From positions 1-8,412 of the forward strand of contig CALGAA010000319.1 of NCBI GenBank assembly GCA_937952445.1: a stretch of 8,412 bases of DNA, given 5' to 3'. Below the pieces are notes generated by a model. The model did no database searches. It saw only the letters and a program-made list of their open reading frames with translations, and had not been told where the DNA came from. The DNA comes from an uncultured Bacteroidota bacterium. Lineage in GTDB: Bacteria > Bacteroidota > Bacteroidia > Chitinophagales > Saprospiraceae. This document shows positions 1 through 5,945 of this stretch, in pieces. A program made the translations under genes and the position numbers. Each line of letters begins with the position of its first letter. The stretch's first letter is position 1.

Positions 1-1134
1 GTGGATTACGCCCATCAATACGACTTGCCGGTCCGTATCCCCCGAGCCAATAGCAACGGAAGCCGGATCTGGATGATCGACGAAGCTATTCTTTTACCTT
101 CTCACATTCAAATTATTTTGGATAATTGCACCCTGCAACTTTCCGATCAAAGCCGGGACAATATGTTCCGCAGCAACAATGTGGGACAGGGAATCAAAGA
201 TCCACAATGGCTTCACGGCATCTCCATCACCGGCAAAGGACATGTCATGCTGCGCGGTGCTGACCACCCCAGATCCACGGGCGATGGAGGCAGGACCCTC
301 ACCCTTGATCCCCAAAAAGAACAGGAAGCAGGGCACTGGAGGGTTAGTTATGGTAGCGACGCCGGCAAAGAAGGGGTCAGGCAAAAGGGGGATTGGCGGA
401 ATATTATGATCCTTATGGCTTTCGTAGATGGATTCAGCCTGGAAAATGTCCACATAGAAAATGCCCACGCCTGGTCGGTCAGTTTTGAACGCGTCCACAA
501 CGCCAGCTTGTCCGATATTCGGATACACAACATCGAATATGTCGTCGTGGATGGTGTGCAACGGATGACGTCGAACAAGGATGGGATCAATCTAAGACAA
601 GGATGTAAAAACTTCACCATACACAACATAACAGGACAAACCGGGGATGACTTTATCGCGCTTTCCAGCCTGGATACGCGACCTGACCAGCCCAAAGAAC
701 ACGGAGATATCTCCTCGACCATGGTGACCGCGAGTCGGTATTATGGCCCCGACGACGACATTGAAAATATATCGATTTCGAATATTCGTTGTTCGAACCG
801 CTACCGCGCCATCGCCATCCGGGCGAGTGACAGGGCCCGTATCCATCATGTGTATATCGATGGTCTGGTATTCAATGCCATCGAAGATCGGTACGACGCA
901 GTGCTCCTGGGAGGTAAAGGGTATGGAAAAATGAATATCACGGGCGGCATCAGCGATATCCACATCATGAACGTCGTGGGCAATGGAAAATCCCTGGTCC
1001 GAATCGAGGCTCCTGTTCGAAACTGCTATTTTATGAATGGAATCTATACCGGTTCCAACGAAAATCCCACCTTATATACCATCGAGTCATCCGAAGTCGA
1101 AGGCATCAGGGAAATAAACTGGAAAAAATTCTAA
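1..1134 (+). CDS. GH28-fold parallel beta-helix protein, 5' end cut off by window
   Basis: The reading frame is open from the first base to TAA at 1132-1134, giving 377 residues. The GTG at position 1 is probably an internal codon: YAHQYDLPVRIPRA looks like the first coil of a pectinase-type helix, so a signal peptide and a short N-terminal stretch should lie upstream. Repeated short coils (GISITG, FSLENVHIENA, SLSDIRIHNI, FTIHNITG, ISISNIR) show a right-handed beta-helix. Residues 192-197 (NKDGIN) and 214-219 (TGDDFI) match the GH28 NTD and GDD motifs. D194, D216 and D217 are spaced like the three catalytic aspartates of polygalacturonases. The next coil has YRA (268-270) where GHG is expected, and the following one has DAVLLGG where RIK is expected. 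It is therefore a GH28-like protein, probably periplasmic or secreted, of unknown substrate. A catalytically different relative such as a lyase or epimerase is possible. The nearest + strand gene starts 116 bp downstream. Confidence 0.8.
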   Translation: MDYAHQYDLPVRIPRANSNGSRIWMIDEAILLPSHIQIILDNCTLQLSDQSRDNMFRSNNVGQGIKDPQWLHGISITGKGHVMLRGADHPRSTGDGGRTLTLDPQKEQEAGHWRVSYGSDAGKEGVRQKGDWRNIMILMAFVDGFSLENVHIENAHAWSVSFERVHNASLSDIRIHNIEYVVVDGVQRMTSNKDGINLRQGCKNFTIHNITGQTGDDFIALSSLDTRPDQPKEHGDISSTMVTASRYYGPDDDIENISISNIRCSNRYRAIAIRASDRARIHHVYIDGLVFNAIEDRYDAVLLGGKGYGKMNITGGISDIHIMNVVGNGKSLVRIEAPVRNCYFMNGIYTGSNENPTLYTIESSEVEGIREINWKKF

Positions 1135-1160
1135 TGCCTGAAGTTTTGGCATGTTTTTAT

Positions 1161-1168
1161 TATATTTG
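1161..1168 (+). promoter_or_regulatory. Possible Bacteroidota -7 promoter element before the small lipoprotein
   Basis: TATATTTG matches the Bacteroidota -7 consensus TAnnTTTG exactly. It lies in the 116-bp gap between the beta-helix gene and the lipoprotein start at 1251, which would leave a leader of roughly 75-80 nt. The nearest upstream TTTG (1145-1148) is only 12 bp away, closer than the usual -33 spacing of about 19-21 bp, so the match is incomplete. The region is AT-rich and could give this motif by chance. Confidence 0.27.
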
Positions 1169-1250
1169 GTACACGGGCTTTTTGTTGGTGGGCCGAGCAC
1201 ATGAACGTTGGTTTGGACGGAAGGACAATTCGTACAAAAATATTCACAAC

Positions 1251-1577
1251 ATGAAATATCTAATGCTCAGTATTTTCAGTTTATTCGCATTATTGAGTTG
1301 TGAAAAAACCGCTGTAGTACCTTCCGAAGACATTCCAAAATGGTTGGAAGATCGAATCGAAAAAACAGAAGCGGAAATTCACACAGACCCCAAGTCCCTT
1401 ATGGGTTTTACAGCATGGATCAGGTATGAATTCCAAAACGAGGTGTATTATGAAAACGACATTCCTTATAGCTCTTACTATCCCCATTTGTACGATAAAA
1501 ATGGAAAACCGCTCTCTGGAAGCTCATTCCCGGTGGATGAATATTTATCCAAAAAATGCTGTAAACAAATCATTTGA
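1251..1577 (+). CDS. Small lipoprotein of unknown function
   Basis: This 108-residue protein begins MKYLMLSIFSLFALLSC, a short signal peptide with lipobox LLSC and lipidated Cys17. E18 and K19 follow, so it is likely membrane-anchored on the periplasmic side or at the outer membrane. The frame is open back to an ATG at 1134, but the signal peptide makes 1251 the credible start. The mature part has a charged segment (WLEDRIEKTEAEI, residues 31-43), then WIRYEFQNEVYYENDIPY and HLYDKNGKPL. This general W-Y-x-F/Y ... VYY ... LYD-x-x-G pattern resembles short Bacteroidota lipoproteins of the DUF6970 type, but the conserved glycine-rich end of that family is missing, so I do not assign it. The protein ends KKCCKQII. 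GC over 1261-1560 is about 39% by hand count, against about 57% over 181-360 of the upstream gene, which suggests separate origin or weak codon selection. An A6 run at 1551-1556 precedes the stop, and a frameshift is possible. Confidence 0.65.
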   Translation: MKYLMLSIFSLFALLSCEKTAVVPSEDIPKWLEDRIEKTEAEIHTDPKSLMGFTAWIRYEFQNEVYYENDIPYSSYYPHLYDKNGKPLSGSSFPVDEYLSKKCCKQII

Positions 1578-1639
1578 AAAGGGCCGGATTACTATTGAGA
1601 CAATCAAAACCTTGCTGGTAGGGGGGTAATAATAGGTTC

Positions 1640-1665
1640 ATTAATTGGGACAAATCCTAATTAGT
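1640..1665 (+). terminator. Stem-loop downstream of the small lipoprotein, possible 3' end of the + strand unit
   Basis: ATTAATTGGGA (1640-1650) pairs with TCCTAATTAGT (1655-1665) across a CAAA loop, giving 11 consecutive pairs of which two are G-U. The wobbles pair only in RNA read from the + strand; in the other direction they become A-C mismatches. No T-run follows (AGAAAATC), so it is not a standard intrinsic terminator. It could protect the 3' end or help termination at the convergent junction. Confidence 0.35.
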
Positions 1666-1670
1666 AGAAA

Positions 1671-1705
1671 ATCTGGAAATCGTTTTCACTCCTCGATTTC
1701 CAGAT
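1671..1705 (-). terminator. Perfect 12-bp stem-loop at the end of the susC-susD-hydrolase-kelch operon
   Basis: ATCTGGAAATCG (1671-1682) and CGATTTCCAGAT (1694-1705) are perfect inverted copies with an 11-nt loop. Read on the - strand, the stem starts inside the last codons of the kelch gene, the loop contains its TGA stop (1688-1686), and TTTCT follows the 3' arm. On the + strand no T-tract follows. This fits a modest intrinsic terminator for the leftward operon. The stem is only 5/12 GC and the T-tract is short, so efficiency is uncertain. Confidence 0.5.
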
Positions 1706-2672
1706 ACCATACATCGTTGACCAACGGCGGCGTCATTCCCCCCGCAATCCATAGTTTATTCTCAAAAACGAATGCCGAATGCTCATGGCGTTCTTTCCAG
1801 TTCGGACCTTTGGTTTGCAATTGTTTCCAGTTTTTACCGTCTTTGGAATACCAGGTATCCGGCCAGTTTTGATACGGATTTCCGGACCAACCCCCGATCA
1901 CCCACATATGACCGTGATACACCACTGAACAAAACCATATCCGCTCATGCCATGGGGCAGCCGGTGTTTCCTGTCGCCATTCTATACCATCGGCACTGCT
2001 CCATACATCATTGAGACCATGGTATTCAGGATCATAGTTTCCACCACCCATCACATATATTCTTCCATTCAGGGCAACAGCCTGATGGAAAGCCCGGGGT
2101 GGCCAGGGTGCCTGATCTGTTGCCAGATGCCATTGAATCCCATCTTCTGAAAACCAAACATCGCTGAGAAGTGCGGAATCACCCCCATAGTAATACTGGC
2201 TTGTTCCCCCCAGAATCCACATTTTATCATCAAATTCCACAATGGCAGCAGCACATCGGGGCGACCAACCGGCATTCCCGGTTTCGAGTTTCCAATCCTT
2301 GCCATTTGTAGATGACCAAACCTGGTTGCTCGAGGAACGATCGTCCAACCGCCCGTTATACCACCCTCCCATCATCCACATTTTGTCTTTGAAAGCAATC
2401 GACATCGGCAAATCACTGTGCAGCCACGGGGCATTGTCGGTCACCAATTCCCAATTTTTGCCATCGACTGATTTCCACACATCACGGGGTGGAGCTTCGT
2501 ACGAACTTTCCCAACCCCCAAAAATCCACATATGACCGTCATATACTACTTCACCCTGCGAATCCCGCGCCGACCAATCTACGGAATCAGCAACTTTTTT
2601 CCATTCCCCGCTCAAGGGTTGGGAAAGTAAAGCAAGGGGACACAGGCACAGCCAACATAAAAATATTTTCAT
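1686..2672 (-). CDS. Secreted six-repeat kelch beta-propeller protein
   Basis: The protein has 328 residues. A hydrophobic N-terminus (MKIFLCWLCLCPLALLSQ) is a signal peptide with cleavage near residue 18-20; no cysteine is in a lipobox position. The rest is six kelch-type repeats of about 50-54 residues. Their Gly-Gly pairs lie at 52-53, 102-103, 155-156, 209-210, 260-261 and 311-312. Each is preceded by a hydrophobic MWIFGG-like strand and, in all but the last, followed by DVW-S-DG--W and an APW-type turn. The last repeat stops after DVWYLEIEE; the N-terminal GEWKKVADSVDW probably supplies the missing strand and closes a six-bladed ring. No catalytic residues of galactose oxidase or of sialic acid epimerase can be pointed to, so binding or scaffolding is as likely as catalysis. 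It is the last gene of the - strand operon, 31 bp after the ceramidase-family gene. No Shine-Dalgarno is seen. The family is clear, the role unknown. Confidence 0.85.
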   Translation of the reverse strand: MKIFLCWLCLCPLALLSQPLSGEWKKVADSVDWSARDSQGEVVYDGHMWIFGGWESSYEAPPRDVWKSVDGKNWELVTDNAPWLHSDLPMSIAFKDKMWMMGGWYNGRLDDRSSSNQVWSSTNGKDWKLETGNAGWSPRCAAAIVEFDDKMWILGGTSQYYYGGDSALLSDVWFSEDGIQWHLATDQAPWPPRAFHQAVALNGRIYVMGGGNYDPEYHGLNDVWSSADGIEWRQETPAAPWHERIWFCSVVYHGHMWVIGGWSGNPYQNWPDTWYSKDGKNWKQLQTKGPNWKERHEHSAFVFENKLWIAGGMTPPLVNDVWYLEIEE

Positions 2673-2703
2673 CTATAATTCGTGAAGTGATTTTCCATTT
2701 TAC

Positions 2704-4119
2704 TTACCGGCTTAAAAGAGCCCGGATGGCCTTCATCAAAACAGGCTCAACACTCGGATCCACATTGGAAGCCCGCTCGCTCACTTCGTATCCCCCCTTA
2801 CTGTATTGCAGGGTCGTTCCGATGTAACCGGGTCCCATATCGCCATACGCCGACATCGCCACGTGCAGATCAGGACGTTCCTCCTTGGCGGCGAGTTGGT
2901 ATTCAACAAAGAGTTCGCCGGGCATAAACAGTACCCGAACATCACCTGCTTTGAGCATCCCCAGATCGATCTTTTTCCCATTCTCCATCCGGTCCAGAAA
3001 AGCCATTTTGCGGGCCAGCGCATTGTTGTTGATCAGAACCGAATCATTTTCCTGGATCGATTTTCGAATTTCGTAAAGATGCGGGCCGGGCGGCAAAGTC
3101 ACTTTCTCCACCTCCCACTTCAGATCATTTACGGTAATATCTTGCTTTTCGGTGGCCTCCCAGGCTCGTTTCATCCCATCCGCCAGTCGTTCAGCCAGGA
3201 TCAACCGATTTTCTTTAGACCCATCGTTGTATTTCCCGGCACCTATATTTCCTCCGGCCCCTGTAAAATGGACGTGTAAGGCATCAGGAACCGCCAGTTG
3301 CCGCATGAACCTGGCGATACCGGGGAAATCGGGATTGGGGATTCCGGTTCGGTAATAACTCTGCGGATGCGTGGCATAAAAACTCAGTACCGCTACGGGT
3401 TGGGCATCATCCCAAAAACTCACCACCGATACCATCGGGTCAATCACCCCTTCCGGCTCTGCTCTCATCGCAGAATCACTGGTGGCTGTGTACCGGGTCG
3501 CCCGCACCATGCCATTTTCATCATATATATTCCGGTTGGAAGCCACTTTAAATACCTCCGCTTCCCCAAACCCGATTTTATTTACGGGTCGTGAATGCTC
3601 GAGTGATTTCTGGACAGTTTTGGTGAGATCGTGTAAAACCTCCCGGCCAAAAGACCCATCAAAATTCACCGGTGAATAAGATGCCGGGTCTGCACCCACG
3701 GCCAACAGACGTTGTTCTGCTCCCAGGTCAAATCGGGGGGCATCATGTTGATGCAACACATTGACGCTGACGCGCTCTGGAGTGGTGCCGGCAGCCTGGG
3801 CCAAACTTCCCTTGAATGCATCCATCCCTTCGTTTCCAATAGCGATCCAATCAATGGCGCACAGCACGATCGGTGCACCTGCTCCCCGGATGACAATCCC
3901 CTTCGCACGCAACCCCATATCCCAGGTCCCTACCTGCGGGTCATACGTCAGAAAATCCCGGTCGACCGGTGGTGTCACGTCCATGTCAAAAGTCGAAATA
4001 CTGAGTCCGGGCTGATTCTGCTGGGCAAAACCAGAGGACATCACAAAAATTCCAACAAAGAGGAATAAAATTCTATTCCAATTTCCGGGTTGATGAGGTC
4101 GATTGCGAAGAAAGTTCAT
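2704..4119 (-). CDS. Secreted neutral/alkaline ceramidase-family hydrolase, short form
   Basis: The protein has 471 residues with a signal peptide (hydrophobic RILFLFVGIFVMSSGFAQ, residues 16-33, likely cut after FAQ), so it acts outside the cytoplasm. The body resembles the N-terminal catalytic domain of neutral ceramidases: LSISTFDMDVTPP at the start, LHQHDAPRFD (H123, H125), ATHPQSYY (H251), PGELFVEYQ (E402) and GYIGTTLQYSKGGYEV (Y432). These follow the order of the His/His/Glu/Tyr zinc ligands. At about 470 residues it is shorter than full ceramidases (about 650-700), which carry an extra C-terminal domain. The segment where ceramidases have the GDxSPN nucleophile serine appears here as GAGGNIGAGKYNDG (287-300), with no serine in the core. 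Zinc hydrolysis is plausible, ceramide cleavage is not supported, and the substrate is likely another amide or ester. It sits 63 bp after susD and 31 bp before the kelch gene, consistent with an operon. The ATG at 4119 is kept because the signal peptide follows it directly. Confidence 0.8.
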   Translation of the reverse strand: MNFLRNRPHQPGNWNRILFLFVGIFVMSSGFAQQNQPGLSISTFDMDVTPPVDRDFLTYDPQVGTWDMGLRAKGIVIRGAGAPIVLCAIDWIAIGNEGMDAFKGSLAQAAGTTPERVSVNVLHQHDAPRFDLGAEQRLLAVGADPASYSPVNFDGSFGREVLHDLTKTVQKSLEHSRPVNKIGFGEAEVFKVASNRNIYDENGMVRATRYTATSDSAMRAEPEGVIDPMVSVVSFWDDAQPVAVLSFYATHPQSYYRTGIPNPDFPGIARFMRQLAVPDALHVHFTGAGGNIGAGKYNDGSKENRLILAERLADGMKRAWEATEKQDITVNDLKWEVEKVTLPPGPHLYEIRKSIQENDSVLINNNALARKMAFLDRMENGKKIDLGMLKAGDVRVLFMPGELFVEYQLAAKEERPDLHVAMSAYGDMGPGYIGTTLQYSKGGYEVSERASNVDPSVEPVLMKAIRALLSR

Positions 4120-4168
4120 AGGCTATTTTTAGACTGAAATCAAGTGGCCGTTAAATTTAATCTTTCTC

Positions 4169-4191
4169 TGATGATATCCTGATCAATATCC
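4169..4191. repeat. Imperfect 11/12-nt tandem duplication at the susD stop
   Basis: TGATGATATCC (4169-4179) is followed directly by TGATCAATATCC (4180-4191). On the - strand this duplicates the Gly-Tyr codons of the SusD C-terminus just past the stop. It is probably a small slippage product without function. Confidence 0.35.
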
Positions 4192-5898
4192 GGGATTTTG
4201 CGGGAATTCCGCATCCACATTCAGGTCGATCTGCTCCTGTGGAATGGGCCACAACACGTGATGTGGTTCCATTCCTGCCCCCGGATTAATGGGATTATCG
4301 TTGTATTTTAAGGTCCGTTCGAGTAATTTCCCCACCCTTCGCAAGGTCACCAATCGCCACTCCTCTCCGTAGAGTTCGCGGGCCCGTTCATCCAAAATAT
4401 AATCGATGTCAATATCGGAAGCGCTCACTGGTGAAGCCTGAGCCCGTGCCCGAACCCGGTTCACATCAGCAGCAGCCAGATCGGGATTACCTACTCCGAG
4501 ATAAGCTTCAGCTCTCAACAAAAGGGTTTCAGCAAACCGAAGCGCATACCAATCTTTGTGCGTAATTCCACCTCCGGCACGGTTGGGCTGCAAAAAGTAA
4601 TTGAGTGGATCCAGGAATTTGGTGTGCATCGGATACAAAATTTTTGTCGTATCCTCCAGTAAATTGGGACGTGGCGGGTCGTACAGACTGAAATCAATTT
4701 TCTGGTTGTGATAAGCCGATTCGGGATTGTCAAAAAAGTAATCCCGCTTAATGTTGTGTTTGGCATTTCGCATATCGGTATCCCACTCGCCCTGCCAAAT
4801 CGTGTAATACACCAGGCTTGTTCCGCGAATGTTGGCTGTACCTCGACTCAGTGTATCTGAATATCCGGTATGCCGACCGTCGAAAACGGTTCCCAGTATC
4901 GATTCATAGCCATCCGGCGTCAGACCCAGGTCAAAATATCGCGGTCCAAAAATATACGCACTGCTGATCTGACCTCCACCCTGAATCAATGGTTCGACCT
5001 GAATCACCCACATCGCCTCGGTGTTCTCCGGGAGATTGTGGTTTTCAAATCCAAACAAATCGTAGTACGGATCGCCTGAACCAAAGATATCGTTACCCAG
5101 ATGGTTGCCAAATCGCTGCGTCATGAGATCGTAATCAAATCCTTCGATCACCTGGGTCAATACATCCACGGCTGACTGCGGGTCATCTATTTCCAGGTAA
5201 GTCTCTCCCAAATAATGCAAAGCAGGGCCTTTGGTAATCCGCCCGGGGGCTGCCTCATTACCCGGATCCGGTAGATGTTCGGCAGCAAAGGCAAAGTCTT
5301 CGATCATTTGGGCATGGACAGCGCTGACCGGATCCCGGACGAAATCTGCTCTTGCTGACTCCACAGGTTCGGTGAGTAAAGGAATATCTCCGTACGTGGA
5401 GACCAGGTAACGATATTGAAAGGCCCGGAAAAATCGTGCTTCTGCCAGGTAGAGATTTTTTCCGGCCTGACCCGCTGCAAAGACTTCAGGATCCAGTTCT
5501 TCAATCTTATCGATCAGGACGTTGGTCATCTGGATAATCCGGTAACCCATGTTCCACGTATCGACCACGTACCGCCTGGTCGGTGAAATGTCCTTGTAAT
5601 TGTTGATGTAATTGGGTGTGCGAAGCGGAGATTCTCCGACATACCCCAAATCACTTCCATGCGCACGCCAGTTCATCGTGCCAAATTCAGTGAACGAATA
5701 ATAGGCATCGCGCACCCGCTGATGTATAGCGGTTATCCCTTGCAGTACTCCTTCCTCGGTCAAAAACGCATTTTCCGGAGAAAAGAAATCAAGCGGTTTT
5801 TCTTCCAGTATGTCCTCGTTACAGGACGTCAACAGGAGGAAAATGGATAAAAAGAGCAGGGATGTATTTTTTAAAATTGATATGCTGTGCGTTTTCAT
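4183..5898 (-). CDS. susD-like: SusD/RagB-family outer-membrane nutrient-binding lipoprotein
   Basis: The protein has 571 residues from the ATG at 5898. An in-frame ATG lies at 5937, but the chosen start gives a normal lipoprotein signal (MKTHSISILKNTSLLFLSIF then LLLTSC, lipidated Cys26), whereas the upstream one adds a charged 13-residue tail. An acidic NED follows the cysteine, as in surface-exported lipoproteins. The N-terminal SusD-like half contains AEARFFRAFQYRYLVSTYGD (152-171) followed by IPLLTEP, the usual helix signature. The C-terminal half has LRFAETLLLRAEAYLGVGNP, an AAADVNRVRARA helix and ERARELYGEEWR. It ends in NPGY, the family's normal C-terminus. SusD proteins cap the SusC channel at the cell surface and bind the ligand before import. 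Length and motifs are intact, so it should be functional. The specific ligand cannot be read from the sequence. It lies 47 bp after the susC stop. Confidence 0.95.
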   Translation of the reverse strand: MKTHSISILKNTSLLFLSIFLLLTSCNEDILEEKPLDFFSPENAFLTEEGVLQGITAIHQRVRDAYYSFTEFGTMNWRAHGSDLGYVGESPLRTPNYINNYKDISPTRRYVVDTWNMGYRIIQMTNVLIDKIEELDPEVFAAGQAGKNLYLAEARFFRAFQYRYLVSTYGDIPLLTEPVESARADFVRDPVSAVHAQMIEDFAFAAEHLPDPGNEAAPGRITKGPALHYLGETYLEIDDPQSAVDVLTQVIEGFDYDLMTQRFGNHLGNDIFGSGDPYYDLFGFENHNLPENTEAMWVIQVEPLIQGGGQISSAYIFGPRYFDLGLTPDGYESILGTVFDGRHTGYSDTLSRGTANIRGTSLVYYTIWQGEWDTDMRNAKHNIKRDYFFDNPESAYHNQKIDFSLYDPPRPNLLEDTTKILYPMHTKFLDPLNYFLQPNRAGGGITHKDWYALRFAETLLLRAEAYLGVGNPDLAAADVNRVRARAQASPVSASDIDIDYILDERARELYGEEWRLVTLRRVGKLLERTLKYNDNPINPGAGMEPHHVLWPIPQEQIDLNVDAEFPQNPGY

Positions 5899-5945
5899 CG
5901 TATTATTTTTTTCTTTTAGCAAAATCATATGCATCATATAGAGAA

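Noticed and set aside
94..561. 155-residue open frame antisense to the beta-helix gene
   Set aside because: It mirrors the codon structure of a well-supported gene, has no recognisable domain and no start context.
1134..1250. In-frame N-terminal extension of the lipoprotein from the ATG overlapping the beta-helix stop (TAATG)
   Set aside because: The extension would put 39 residues, including many aromatic and charged ones, ahead of a clean lipoprotein signal peptide; the start at 1251 explains the sequence better.
4120..4182. Possible separate promoter for the ceramidase-family gene in the 63-bp gap
   Set aside because: On the - strand the closest element is TAAATTTA, which misses the final G of TAnnTTTG and has no -33 partner.
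5899..5937. Upstream ATG (5937) as the susD start, and the ATCATAT direct repeat at 5924-5930 and 5933-5939
   Set aside because: The extra 13 residues (MMHMILLKEKNNT) would spoil the lipoprotein signal; the 7-nt repeat in AT-rich spacer is likely chance.
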